A stretch of DNA of 64,000 bases from Copromyces sp. CBS 386.78 (GCA_030685235.1 MU839152.1:62001-126000), one strand, 5' to 3'. Shown: positions 35,276 to 48,095, counted from the stretch's first letter. Numbers and translations are program-made. Notes: generated by a model from the sequence alone, not told the origin.

Positions 35276-35947
35276 ATATTGCGTATTGAATATCGATATC
35301 TTGGATAACCCCGCAGCAGAGAAGAAAGAGAGAAAGAACAGAAACTTAGATAAAAGGCCACTTTTTCTTGCTTCGAACTTGTGGTTACCTTGCCTGTTTA
35401 CTGTTTGTTGTTGTTCTTTTGATATACCCCTTTCCTTTGGATACAGGACACGCCAATACTCTAGGGATTTCTTTCACGTACGAGAGAAAAGAAAGATAAC
35501 TTGATGGGATTGTATTAACTGTTATGTATGATACCTACAAAGCGCTCTCAAGACGTCACGGAAAGGGCTGGACCATATTTCCACGTCTACGAGGCGCTTC
35601 ACCTGCAGTTCTAGGTATAGCTTGGATTAACGTTGTATGTTTGAATCTCTAGTTCCGCTCAATACCTAGAACTGTTTAGAGAGAAAGCGCTGCAGGGTGG
35701 ACGATACCCTCGCTGCATCTAAGTCATCCACAAACCCCCCCCCGCCCCCCTGCCCCTTACCCAAACCCGTTTTCCCCTCCTCTATGTGGTCCATCGCCAC
35801 CAAGGCCCTCATCGTCCCTATGCGCGCCGAAGCGGGAAGCATGATAGTATCAGCATCCTCCGGTCCTTTCCACTTACCCGATTCCTTCAACCCAATAATA
35901 ACCCCACCAAGAACAGACATGTCATGCTCAAGTCAAGAAGGACCACC
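35276..35947. other. Convergent intergenic region (Zn2Cys6 gene and ham-2 3' ends)
   Basis: It should contain both 3' UTRs. A C-rich tract lies at 35,736-35,752. Short open frames are incidental, and no gene was recognised. Confidence 0.55.
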
Positions 35948-38900
35948 CTAACTCCACCCCATCGCGTTCTCATGCTCCGTCTGCGCCGCCGCCGCAGCAG
36001 CCGCGTACTCGATCCCCGCCATGCCGCCCATCCCGGGCATCCCACCAATTCCCATTCCCATGGTTCCCGTTCCGGGCATCCCCATATTCATACCCGGCAT
36101 CATCCCCATCCCGGGCATCATAGGCTCAGGACCACCAGCACCATCCATCCCCATCCCTCCCCCAGCCATGATCCCCTCCCACCCCATCCAATCACTCTTC
36201 TCCAGCTCCCTGGTAAAGAAATCTCTCTCCTCTCTCATCGCCGCCGTCACCTCGGCGCCCATCCTTTCCGGGTACCGCTGCACATTGAACCAATGCGTCA
36301 GGGACCTCAGTGCCTGCTCGAGCGGCAGCGCCTCTTCCACTTCGGCATCCACGTCCGAGCCCGATAGCCACTCGTCGCGCAGCTCGGGGCGGCAATGCAG
36401 GTAGATGGCGGTGATGACGCGCATGTTGGACTGGCGCCACTTGCGGCCGCAGTAGGGGACCTGGTTCTTGAAAAGCTTGAGCGTGTACAGGCGGAGTTCC
36501 TGTTGGGGGACCTTAAGTGACTTGCGGAGGATGTTGGAGGACTTGTAGTGCACGAGCAACAAGTTGCGGTGGGCTTTGTGCTTGCAGATCTTTTGCATCA
36601 CGCGTAGATAGTTGATTAGGGAGAAGAAGTTGCGGCGGGAGAAGTCGGTGATGAGTTCTTTGGGAAGAGGGTTGACGGGGTAGCCCAGCTCGTCGACTTC
36701 AGGGCGGCCGGGGACACCGGCGTTTTCTTGCTGTGGTTGCTGGGTTGGCTGCGAGAATTGGGAAGAAGCATCGGGTGGTACTCCTTTTTCTGCTCCAGGG
36801 GGTGATCGGTTTCTCTTGATGGCGGGAGGCGCCGCCTCGTCTTCGCTGACATCAACGTCTTCGAAGTCGGTTGCGGTTGGGTTGATAAGACCCTGTTGGG
36901 GAATCGCGCCGGAACGGGAAGCACAGAAGTAGAAAAAACTGATTGTTATGTGTTAGTTACCGGTATTTGATGGCAATACAACGAAACAGTTGAAGCAATC
37001 TCACCTGTGCTCTATCCTGTCGGTCTTGCTCTCAACCACTTGCTGCACATCATGAAGAGCAAACAGCTTCAGTACTAGAGGAAGATAATTAGAGTCCAAA
37101 AGTAGCTGTGTGAAGTACTCAAACTTGAGAATATCTGGACAGCCGGTCGTTAGCGATACGTTCATATTTGCCTTCCTCGCATGATTAACTTACGTGACAG
37201 CTTTAGCCACTTCAATAACAGGATCATGATACCCGTCACAGCTTTCGCCGCAATTTCCCTGCTCCTAGCCTCATCGATATTGTCATCCGACGGAGGGGGA
37301 GGATCGTTACTAGCGTTGTTGCCGTTATTTTGACCCCGACCCTGGGGCGGCCCCCCGCCAGCTCGTCCATTGTTCTGCGGGGCAGGATTTTGCTGTCCAG
37401 GTTGCGGCTGAACAAGACTGCTGGCAATAGCAACAATTGCCTTCAGCAGCACAATAACTAGTGACTGCAGATGAGGGAGAGCCTCTTTCTGTAGGAAGTA
37501 GTAGAGTCAGTATATTACGTGAGCACAAAAAGACCATTATTCGAGACTTACATAAAACTCCTCGACGGCCTCAAGACGATGTTTGATATCATCATCCACA
37601 GGCCGGGGTCCCAAGTCGATTTCATGGCCATGCCTATCTTCCTTATTCTCGCTCTCCTTCAGTAAACCTAACTCCTCCTTCTCCTCAAGGGTAAGTTCAG
37701 AAAGATCGAGTTCGTCAATAAGATCCTCATCAACACCTTCCCATCCACGCTCAAACTTGAGGAATCTCTCGCGCTCTTCCCAGAGCTGCCTGGTAGCTCG
37801 AGTCATCCTGGTCCGCGTGGAGAATAGCTCGCCAGCTTCGATGATGGAGGCAGGAACATCACTTCCCTCCCACTTCCTGCCTACCAACAGGTCCTGGAGA
37901 CCGGCGCCACCCTTTCCGCCAGCGCTATTGCTGGTGGCATCCAGAGGCGGATACATAAACGGGAAGTTCTGGTTAGTCTGGTAGTTTTGCTTCTTACCGC
38001 CTTTACCACCGACACCCGGACTCGGAGGAGGGGAAGGCGCAGGAGTTGCGATATGAACCGGTTGATGGAGAATCGAGGCGGAGGCACTCTGGTTTGGTGG
38101 GCCGGGAAGGATTCCGTTTTGTCCATTGTTCCTGGTTGGGTGGTTAGGCAGCGGAGGAAGGATTGACGTCTGCTCTGCTTCCAGAGGAATGGCACACTGG
38201 GGGGGGATATATGACGGATACTTGGAGGTGATCTCTTGCCGGAACACATGGTAATCGAGCGGAGAAGCGGTGATGATTTCCTTGTCCTTAACGTCGGATA
38301 GTGTCTCGGCCGTAGCCTTTTTGGCCTCCGCGATGTGTTCGGATCCGCCGAAAACGAGGAGAAGTGACTTCCAGAACAAAAGAAAAACCTGGGAACTCAT
38401 GAGCATTCGATGTTGGTTGGCCGCGACCGGGATTCCAAAGGTAGTTGAACCGACCTGGGTTTGGGGGAGAATGTTCCTGTCGTCCCATCGAAGTTTCGCC
38501 GTGGCGTGTAGCATAAAGTGAACCAGGTTCGGGTTGAGAGCAACTATCACATGTCAGCAATTCAAAGGCGAGCCATGTGTTGGGAAAGACTTCGTACGTA
38601 GTTCTTTGCGGGCCACGGCCATATCCTCAAGGTCGTCTAGCGTCGTCTGCAAGGAGATATACAAGATGGTCATCAGATGCATGAGCTCCATGAGCTCCTC
38701 GGCATTCGCCTGCACTACCTTGCCAATGTCTCCGTCATCTGCCCAGAATAACTCGAAGGCCTTCCGCAGCGCATCCCACATGGGAGGGATGCCACCACAC
38801 TTGGCGAGCAGCTTGACGCCCGCCTTCATAGCATCCAGCTGTTCCTTGGTTGCGGCGGACTTGGCCTTGTGGTCCGCAAGGTTGGGCAGACTCGCTGCCT

Positions 38901-39534
38901 TGACAGTGTCCGTCCAACGTCCCAGCACCATGTATAGGAGCGTACCGATAGCCTCGCCGCGGGCCGTCTTGTCGGCTGAGACTCGTAGTTGTTCAACTGC
39001 GTTCCGCACGAACTTCTCCCTGTCATCGTCTTCGACACTCTCCCAAGTCTCGTCTTCCCCGTACATGGTGACCCAGGCGCTGTCAAAGGCCTGGTTGGCG
39101 TTGTTCAGACGCACATATTGCCAGAAATTGTAGAAGAACCACTCGTCCACCTCCTCCTCGATGGGGCCCATGTCAGTGTAGACATAGTCGTAGGCAATCG
39201 GCTCGGACTTGGGGAACTCGGCAACGATCCTTCGTAGCTGGGCCAAAGACAAGGAGTCCTGGGGTTGTGCCGACGCATTGTTGGCGTTGCCGGGGCCAGA
39301 ACCGGACGGGACTGGCGGCGGAGGGTTCGACGGTGCTGCTGGAGGAGGGGCCGAAGGCTGGTTCCTCTGGAGGGCCGGGCGAGCTGGTAGGGCTGGCGCA
39401 TTTGGCCTCTCCGAGAGATCGGGTAGAGCTTCGGGATTGGTGCTCACCGCATCGCTGGTCGGTTTGGCGCTTTTCTCTGCGCTGTCGGCAGAGGAGGATG
39501 TAGCTTTGGACCAGAGCGCGTTCATGATGGTCAT
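35948..39534 (-). CDS. ham-2: STRIPAK complex subunit HAM-2/PRO22 (STRIP1/2, Far11 family)
   Basis: Five exons: 39,534-38,598; 38,543-37,552; 37,488-37,194; 37,134-37,005; 36,938-35,948. They give 1,114 residues, and every junction keeps frame with GT-AG ends. The N1221-like domain begins near residue 110 (YDYVYTDMGPIEEEVDEWFF). The PFMYPPLD block is at 507-514. The C-terminal DUF3402-type region contains FEYFTQLLLDSNYLPLVLK and then RRNFFSLINYLRVMQKICK and GRKWRQSNMRVITAIY. These blocks align with human STRIP1/2 and yeast Far11. HAM-2 is a core scaffold of the striatin-interacting phosphatase-kinase complex at the nuclear envelope, needed for hyphal fusion in Neurospora and fruiting-body development in Sordaria (PRO22). 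The N-terminus is Pro-rich. The tail (about 1,040-1,114) is Met/Gly-rich and ends with an Ala run. A second ATG at 39,525 has better context and may be used. Confidence 0.93.
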
Positions 39535-40321
39535 GGAGGGTGCCCTGGATGGTGGGGGCAGATGGCTGCAACTGTGACAGGACCGCTGTATTGAAGAATT
39601 CGGGGTCTTTTCAGGGGTCAATGGTCGTCGTAAATCGTCGGTAGGGCTACCTCATGTTTGTTGAAGATGCTATAAAGTCGAGGCTGGTCAAGAAAAGCCA
39701 ATAAGGCAACATATCAAGTTGATGTTAATGGGAGAAATCAATCCAAAATGTTCTTTCCTCGTGTGCTGTACTGGTAGATGCAATGTGCAGTTGCTACAGT
39801 GAGAGGCGCTGATACGGAGAGCTTGCCGCGTTCCTGCCGCGCTAGAGAGGCAGCTTGACGTCGGGTAGCGTTACGTACCACCAGTCGCCTATGATTGGCC
39901 AGATTTAGTGCGATTGTATCGGAGAGACATCAGTCAGTGCTTTGGGTTGTCCAGCAACAACACATGGATGGGACTAAACTTGCGCAATTTTTGTACATGC
40001 TTCACGGAAGGCGTCGTAAGCATGATTTTGTGGCCTAGTATGGTTATGTCCACAAAGTTGACCGAAAAGCCTCTGATGAATATGGACGTGAAAGTATCAT
40101 AACGAGAAAACAAACGGAGAGCTTCAGGGGTTTGTTTACAAGAGGCAGTCATCATTCCTTCCGAATGCCCTACGGGTAGTGACCTAGCCGCCTCGATAAT
40201 CATGACCTGCACCCTCTTCCACTCCAGAGTATCACCACCAACGACAGTTACAAGCCCATCACAACTTGGCCACGAGCACACGAGTCGCTCACTCAACCAT
40301 CTTCTCCTCTTCCCCCTCCTC
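39535..40321. other. Intergenic region between ham-2 and the DUF2011-type gene
   Basis: It holds the ham-2 promoter/leader and the 3' end of the upstream gene on the same strand. Short open frames on both strands show no recognisable product. Confidence 0.5.
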
Positions 40322-41422
40322 CTACTCCGAATCCGAATCCTGCCCAACCGCGGACATGGCATCCCCCACTGAACTTCCCGCCTTGCCCGCCATCTTCTTC
40401 TCCTTCTCCTTCTGTCTCCTCTTCAGCTTCTTCTCCCTATTCAGCCTTTTCTTCTTCTCCTTGAGGTGTTCCTCTTTGGTCATCTTCTGCTTCTGCTCCG
40501 CTTCCTCCTTCTCCTTCCTCACCTTCTCCTTGATCCTCATGGCAATCCTTCCCTTCTTGCCCAGTCGCTTCTTCTTCTTTTTCTGCTGTTCGCCATCTTC
40601 TGGTTGGACTTGGCCATGCTGGGTTGTTGCCGCTGCTACCCCCTCTGCTTTCTTGCCCTTCACTGTGACGACGATTCTCTTCACCCTCCACGGCACCTCG
40701 AGTCCCCACGCCCGCTGCTTGGCCCAGTTCAGAATATCTTGGCTGGTCACGGCCGCAGCCCGGAATTGCTCTTGCTGCTCGGGAGCGAGCTCGCCGCGTA
40801 TGTAGTAGGATAGAGGCCTGTCGGCAATGACCGTCTCGCCTGCGCCTTCCTCTTCGTCTTTGCAAGGGAGGACGATCTTTTGGGGGGCTGAGGTGGAGAA
40901 GAGCCGGAACTCAAATTCGGCAGCTCCGTCCTCTTCTTGCTCTTGTGGTGGCTGGTCTTTCATTGGTGTGTCCTCGTCTGAGTCACTTTCATCGCCTGAC
41001 GATGAGGACTCGTCGTCATCTTGACTTGTTTGCTTCGTCTCCTTCTCCTCCTTCTTGGTCAATTCAGGTTGCTTGACCGGAGCTTTTGTCGACTCTTTAG
41101 CAGCAGTGGCCTCATCATCCTTCGCCGAGCCGTCGTCAAACTCAAACTTCAATGAAAGCAGGCTGGAGAGTTTGGCGTTGAGTAGCTGAGCCTTGGCTTC
41201 CGCTTCCGCTTCGTCCGCCGTGTCTGGACTCGAGCCACGGTCGGAAGCCCCCGAGCCGAAGAGCTCATCTCTTCGCACTCTGTTTTCGGCAGGTCAGTAA
41301 AAAGTTCTCTGCAGTATGTGTGTACCGTGACAGGGTTGAGTGATCTGTCTGATGCAGATATTGAATACGAGAAGGCTTTTGGGGGGGAAAACTGACCGCT
41401 TTGCGTCGGGTATCTCGAACAT
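40322..41422 (-). CDS. DUF2011-type fungal protein of unknown function
   Basis: Exon 1 (41,422-41,397) encodes MFEIPDAK and two bases of the next codon. A 117-bp intron (donor GTCAGT, acceptor CAG) follows, then exon 2 (41,279-40,322), giving 327 residues. The resulting start MFEIPDAKRVRRDELF matches the conserved N-terminus I know from the fungal DUF2011 family. The middle (about 60-125) is acidic and Ser/Asp/Glu-rich. A conserved-looking core follows (FEFRLFSTSAPQKIVL; SYYIRGELAPEQQEQF; W.VPWRVKRIVV). The last 90 residues are a Lys/Glu/Arg-rich coiled-coil-like segment with several nuclear-localisation-type clusters. The pattern suggests a nuclear or nucleolar RNA-related protein; this is inference only. 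It lies between ham-2 and vib-1, and all three genes are on the minus strand. Confidence 0.82.
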
Positions 41423-44240
41423 TTCTATTTTTCTCTGATTTCGCCTTGACTGGCTGTGGTGTTTTAGGAATGTGTGGTTGGGTCTTTTGTGAGCCGAGGT
41501 TCGTGCCACTGATGAAAGATTATGTGAATGGAGGAATTTTTAGGCTAGATCCGGTGCTGTGAAGAAATAGCTGGCAGGTCCGTTATGTAGATGCAGTCGC
41601 AAATCGAAGGGTGTAAGTAAATGAAGCTGTGCAATCGCAATCTACCAATCCAATTATCACGAACGAGCGAATTGGTAGAGTCTCAAAAAGCAGGCGCGAC
41701 ATGGATTGCATCTCGTCGTCGCCGTGCACCGGCCACCGGGGGCGGTTGTGGACGTTTGCGAAGGGCTTGCCAGCTGCCAGACTGCTGGTCTGCCACCCGC
41801 TTGGCAGCTGTCCGCTGCTGCTGCTCTTGACTTCCGGCAGCGGGCATCCGTACAACGGGCAACATCGTTAAAATTCAGAGACCCCCTTTGAATGAACTCC
41901 CGACATGTCATTCTCACTGTACTGTCTCGAGACTTCATGTTCTACACACCTCGTCGGAAAATATTTTCTCGCCGTTTCTCGAAAAACGATTCATATTTCC
42001 GTGCGCGACCCCAGATTCGGAAAGAGCCGTCGGAAAGCGCAACGAGTTCCAGTGAATGACTGGTTTGTTTTTCTACGAAACTCGCATCGTGGCGTCCTGA
42101 AATTATCTGTCCTCCTGGGAAGTAGTAGGCTCAAATACACTCTCCAAGTGGTCATCCAGCACCCTTTACACCATCCTAGCCATCTCATATAGACACCGTG
42201 TGCCCATCGTGACCAAGGGAAAGATGAAAGATGTGTCGAGGACAAAGTCAACGGTCAGGCTTACCCACGGGGCCCTACTAAAAATGGAAATCCGAAGAAT
42301 CCACGTTCTTCTATTGCTGAGTCAAAGGTACCCGCCATGTATCATCGTTTGCTGTCCTAGTAGGTCGTCAGGAAGGTAGTGATATGGTGGTAACACAGCA
42401 TTTTACCATGTATGTAGGACCTATCTGCGCGGAGCTTACTTACCTACCTACCTGAACTACCTGCCTGATAAAATCCGGGTGTTCTTGATGGATGGGCGCC
42501 CGACGGAGCACGACAGAAACACGGCAGATGTTTGACTCGGATTTGAACTTGAACTCGATATGTTATGTGATGAATAACAGCATAGTAAGCAAGCCGGGCC
42601 TGGATACGTATGTTCCAGTCGTTAGGTAGATAAATGGTGGTTCTGTCGAGTAGAAGTACCTACACAACAAGTAGCACCTGCCCGATCAGTAAAGATATGT
42701 AAAAGTTGCTCTCCATGGCAGTATTAATGGCCAGATAGACTTATATACATACACAAGGCCAGCCAAATAAGTACCTGCTGACTTCTCCTGGGTGCGGTGG
42801 CGGCGAGTTTGTTGCAAGGTATCTGTAGGCAAGAAGCTGTGGGATGTGAGATGCGATAGTGACTACATATCTCACCTGAAAGCTCGTAGGTACCTACTAA
42901 TGAGATTCGTTGCAATGCCGCAGAGGAAAAAAAAAAAAAAAAAAAAAGGTGATATTTAAACAAAGGTGGCGAGGTTGGGTTGAGGTTTCCGAGCCTATCT
43001 CGTTTGTGTACTCCTCTCTAGATGAAAGGCCAATGAGCAAACTGTGAGGAGAGGATCGTTCGAAAAGAACAATCAAAGAGTTATACTCGTCAGGGCTACA
43101 AGATTGCCGGTTAATTGTAGTGGGCTTGCCCCCTAGTCACACGAGTTCATGTCTCATGTTTTCTGGTTTTCGTCGCCGAACTTCTCACCGAGCCTGTAAC
43201 TCCTATCTTCCTTAATATTTCCTTGCCTTTGCCGTTGGCTTCCATAGCCGCCTTGAGACCGTGCGGTCATTATCGTGAAAGTTCAGTATAGTAAAACGTA
43301 TACCTGTGACGAAAGGGGTGACCACGTGGGGGCGGAATGCCCTGAACTTGGAGAGACACAGCATGAGCGAGTGCCGTGTGAGCGTGATGTGATGACCTTG
43401 AATGATGTATTCACTCTGCAGAGTGTGACTGAGATTATCTACGCTGGCTAAGGCTGGGTGGGAATCAGTCAGTAGGTGTACGAAGACGCAGAGGAAAGGG
43501 GGGGATTGTGGCACTCTCGAAAAGCCCCGTCAGTTACTTGGTTTATTGCGCAGATATACACCAACCATATTGACCATACAAACACATGCAGATTGTTCTG
43601 AGAAGTAATGCTCATTGTGATGTTTGGAGTGGTATCGTTCGAACGTTGAAAATGCGCAACAAGAACCGAAGACAATGACAAATGAAATCCGTTCAGAGTT
43701 TATATCATGCAGTGGTGAAGCCAAATCGCCGCCCGCAACAGAAATACATGAAATTTGTACATGGCCGTGTATGCGTATGTACGGATATAGAAAGACAGAG
43801 TTCCTGGTTGAGGAACACAGAACCGCAAAGAAAAAGGTATTCTGGACCCCCAGCAAAAAATCAAACTGCCGCCGCCGTCTTAGAGACATACAGACTCCTT
43901 TTTGTTCCCCATGCCTTCTCGACTTGTCTTTTGATGCCAGGCGCATCCCGCCAGCCGGGCAGTGCGTTGTTTCCAGGCAGGTCACTGGCATGTTGAAAAT
44001 GCCGAGCTGCAAACTGTCCACAGTGTCGTCGATTAGCCCATCTTGAATGGGATTAAGACACCAACATCCACCACTCTTTTTGCCACACCCCCTTTTCAAG
44101 CCTGACTTCCAAGCCAAGGTTACCATTTATGACGCCATCATCTCCTCGTTATCATCAGGAAAATAGCACGCTAGAACATGCCCTTCAACGCAATCAAGAG
44201 CCTGGTTTTTCAGTCATGAATCCAAACTCGTATCCTCTCC
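41423..44240. other. Intergenic region upstream of the DUF2011 gene and 3' of vib-1
   Basis: A 2.8-kb interval with no gene I can support. It includes a run of 21 A (42,927-42,947), a short TACC tandem near 42,441-42,455, and probably a long vib-1 3' UTR. A 198-codon ATG-initiated open frame (44,126-43,530, minus) begins 115 bp after the vib-1 stop but has no recognisable domain. Its length is within chance expectation. Confidence 0.5.
42927..42947. repeat. Poly-A tract of 21
   Basis: Twenty-one consecutive A residues between GG and GG, in the interval between vib-1 and the DUF2011 gene. No adjacent target duplication suggests a retroposed tail. Confidence 0.9.
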
Positions 44241-46443
44241 TTATGTGGTATTCCAAGCATAGTGGTTGTTGCCATACACGCCTGGCACGGCTGCACCCGA
44301 GTGCGGAGGCTGCGAGTGTGGCTCGGTTTTCACACCTGTAGGAAAGGAGTAGGACCTGTCACCTCCGTTGGAGTACGACGAAGCCTGCCCCTCACCCGCA
44401 GTGCTGGTCCAGGACTGAGATGGGGGGAAATAATCCCGCGGCGGAGCCGCACTCGTAGGCGTAGACGACGGCGCAGAAGCACCTCCTTCTTGAGATGGTG
44501 TTCCGTACGCGCCCGACGGCGCCCCACCTGCTCCTGCTCCTGCACCTGATGTAGGCGGATGATGTTGCGATTGGGAACTAATATCGCTCGAGTTGTTGCC
44601 AAGGTACGAAGGGGGACCATAACGGTACTCCCCCGAGGCCGTCTCGTTCGTGAGGGAGCCATGGCTACCATGGCGAGGGCTCTTTGAAGGGCGGGGGTTG
44701 CTGTCCACATAGCGCGGCACGTTAAGCGAGCTGTCCGCCGTGCTCGGCAACGAAAGATGCGGCGGAGGTGCCGATGCGTAACTTGCGTATTGTGTTCGGA
44801 TGGGGGCCGACGGTTGTTGGTCTTGGGCTACCAGAGACAGTTGCATAGAAGGCATGGAGGTCTGCTGGATAGGCATTTCTTGAGGCTCGGCTGTATAGCT
44901 GGGCGCTCCAGAGAGTGGCATCTTAGGATAGGGCTCGGGGCCGGCCATGGATGACGTCGGGTAAGAGGTCGACCCTGGGTTGTGTGGCATCGACACCTGA
45001 CTAGATGGGTTCCAACTCGTTGGGTAAGAACTGCTGACCTGTATTAGCATCGCGGATCGTTTTCTTCTTTCAAGTCAGGGTCCTAGCGAAGCTGACACCA
45101 CTGTTTTGACTTACTTCGAACGCATTTGCATGGGACTTTGAGGCATTTGCTTCGCAGACGTGAACGTGAACGCTGTTCTGGGCAAGTCCATGCTCGAGAC
45201 ACGGGGTCTCGAATCATACGGAGGCTTGTTGAGCGCGACAGCTTGCGCGACGATTGAGTGACCAGTTTCCACTAGCGTCTGTCCTCTTGAACCAGCGCTA
45301 GATCCCAACAGCGGAATCTCCTTTCTCGCCTGGAAGTTCCGCGGGCTTCTTCCTCGGACAACAATCGGCGCAGTGGTAAGCTCTGAAAGCACGAGTTTCG
45401 TGCCATTCGCCAGTGTTCCGTGAAGCTTCAAGTGTAGAACGAAGTGTTGCTGGAGTTCCTTCCGTCTACCATTGTTGGCCGTTGCACTAGAAAGGAACTC
45501 ATTAGCTTGCTGAACGTATCGAAATTTTCAGACTGGTGGTTCGAAGGGGTGCTTACATCCTAAATTGAAGTCGGCGCCACCCGATAGGGTAAATAGCGTA
45601 GTGATCTCCGCCATTGTCTTCGTCCTCGTCTGACCAGGGAATCAAAGGAAGTGACGGAGGCTCTTGATCGGGAGCTTGGTTGACTTCGGGTGAGTTGGGT
45701 GGGGGCGTCTTCCACGGAATGACGATCAAGCGCACAGGGTGGCCATCGACGGATTCAATTGCCGAGATAGTGACTTCCATGTTCTTGACCTGGCTGGTCT
45801 CGCCCGTTTCTGTCATGACGGAGAGCGGTATTTGGGGAAAGCAGATATTGCCGCTGATTTGGAACAAGTTGCGGCGGTAGCAAGTCAACTCGGCGTTCAA
45901 GACATTGCCGTCGCCAGGCGAAGGAAATTCCGACAGAAAGAACATGCCGTGAAGTTGAGCTTCGATTTCGATTTCGTGAATCCGCCCTTTGTGATCGACA
46001 ATGGTGTGTTTGTCGCCAACCTTCTTGAACGAGAGCAACTTCTGGTCGTGATTCATGGCCGGCTTATAGTCATCGCGGAGATCTTGGACCATTTCCGTGT
46101 AGGGAGCTTGGTCGACCTGGGAGTAGCTGCGCTTCATGCCTGTGGTGATGCTCGGGATGTTCATCAATGAAGGGTGCGGATATCTCTCGTAGCCATCGCC
46201 TTCCTCCTGAGCAGGCCGTCCATGATGGTATGGTGCGTTGTGGTAGTCCATTGTGTGCTGACGACTGCGAGGGCGTACTAGATGTGAAGATGCCGTCGAT
46301 CCTACTGGCACCGAAGACTCTTGAGTGTTATACCGACCGGTAGACATCTGCACCGGATTCCCGTAGTTGGGCCAGATGCCTCCGTGCTGAGTCTCAGCTC
46401 TCAACTCTGCCATACTGACCGTGTATGTTGCTGTCGTTGACAT
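44241..46443 (-). CDS. vib-1: NDT80/PhoG-type (p53-like) transcription factor VIB-1
   Basis: Exons 46,443-45,557; 45,486-45,115; 45,033-44,241 give 683 residues with introns of 70 and 81 bp. The NDT80/PhoG DNA-binding domain spans roughly residues 130-345. It contains YRRNLFQISGNICFP (189-203), HPVRLIVIPWKTPP (235-248), IGWRRLQFR (287-295), and after the splice ATANNGRRKELQQHF and LTTAPIVVRGRSPRNFQ. These are hallmark blocks of VIB-1/XprG. VIB-1 is a nuclear regulator required for heterokaryon-incompatibility cell death, secreted protease production and plant-biomass enzyme expression. The C-terminal half is Pro/Ser/Gln-rich, as in activation domains, and ends YAWNTT. The second intron's acceptor is uncertain: CAG at 45,034 is preferred for its branch point and length, but in-frame AAG sites upstream would add 10-11 residues including a KRKR-like cluster. 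Confidence 0.93.
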
Positions 46444-48076
46444 GGGCAGTTGTCACTCCTCCAAAGGTTGCCCGAAGGTTTCCTTAGCAGAAAAAACCTT
46501 CGAGTCGCCTAGGCTGGAGGAAAGTTTTGCCTTGTAGTCTTTACTCCTCCTCGTGCGTTGTGGGGCAAAAGAGTCGAGAACCAAAGTAGATGCTTGGAGG
46601 AGAGATCGAAAGAGACGCCGTCTTGGTTGGTTCAGTAATAAAAGAAGAAACGACAGGAAGATCGGATAACGAAAGAGTGAAGTCGTAGAAGAGCGCGGTG
46701 GTGTACATATGTATGTACTTGTATCAAGCCAATAGTGCCACCAATGGTCCAGAGGACGGTTATGAGAGGAGGGTTAACTTCGGCACTGTCCCGGGAGCTA
46801 CAGGGGGTACGGACAAGACCAAGTCCAAGTTAGCGGCTTTCACGAGGGTGGGTTGGTAGGGGATTGTTTCTAACACTCTCGCACTTGCAGAAACGATCCA
46901 ACCGTACAGGGAAGGAGGTTGAGGGAAAACGAGACGATCTGGCAGGCAGGGCCGCGACCCTTGCTAGTCAAGATGGGGTATGATATCAAGAGCTAACGGC
47001 CCATTTAGCCCATTGCAAATAGTTCCAGGTCAGGATTGAACACATTCGTCTGATTCTTCATAGCAGACAGTGTTATGCTCTGGGTCCTCGTCCACTGGGA
47101 AATGAGCTCCCGAGCTCTTGTTATGCCGTACACACACTGTTGCTGATGACAGAGCCCATGAATGACCTCGGCATCGTATCCGACGTAAAGAGAGTAAATG
47201 AAGAGGACGAGGTAGTCTGACCCTTGAGGTCATGAAGAGTGATGCTTGGGTAATGGTGGTATTAATCCGCCCGGCAAAGAATTTGTCAGGCAGGGAACTC
47301 AAGCTACTGTACGTAGTAGATACACCACTCGGGCAACTGCCATTCCCGCGCCCTTCATGGCTCATGCCTCTTCTACCTACCCCTCCGCTCTGCCGGACGG
47401 GGACGAAAGAAGGACCAAAAACAGAGGCACGCTCGGCACGCTAGTTTCGAGGTTTGGCTGCTCTGAACACGGTGGAGGGGGCCTCTGGAACATGGACTAG
47501 CTCGAAGAGGAACAGGCCTCGTAGCAACAACGGCATGGGGGTGTAGGATAGAGACGCTGAAGGAACATCTGGCCAAACCGCCCAGGCGTTCAGAGAAGAG
47601 GATGAACAGGTGTGAGTGCACTTTCGCCCGTCTCCGGCTCGTCACCCAGAGGAACCGCCAACCCTCGTCGCCGCCCCTCGGCCCGTCTCCACTGGCTTCA
47701 TACAGAGTCCCTCTGACCAATCCAGGGTCAAGCTGGTAACAATGGCTCAGTCAAAACAATGTGTAAGTGACGGACCGGAGCGCATGATTTGAGCATACAT
47801 AATCCAGCGAACGTCTTTGGGCAGAGGTGAATCTAGGAGGCCCGCAATCTCTAAAGGACCGTTGGGCAAGAAACGCGCATGCTGCTAGAGGATCCCCTCT
47901 TTCTGTGGTTTCCAAGCAGAGCGGATTGAGTTGAATGACTGATTGTGAGGGGGCACAAGGGGGGGGAGGGCTCAAGAGGCAGAGAAAATTTTGGTTCATG
48001 AGATTGCCTTTTGACCAGGGTCCACGGCGGAGTGTTTGGAGGGGCCAATACGGCCCTTCTCCCAGTCCCGCCCCCT

Positions 48077-48095
48077 CCCCCCCCCCCCCCCCCCC
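48077..48095. repeat. Poly-C tract of 19
   Basis: Nineteen uninterrupted C residues follow a C-rich lead-in. Length is likely variable between isolates or prone to sequencing error. Confidence 0.9.

Noticed and set aside
39209..39577. Plus-strand open frame of 122 codons
   Set aside because: It is antisense to the Pro-rich N-terminus of HAM-2 and is explained by its codon composition.
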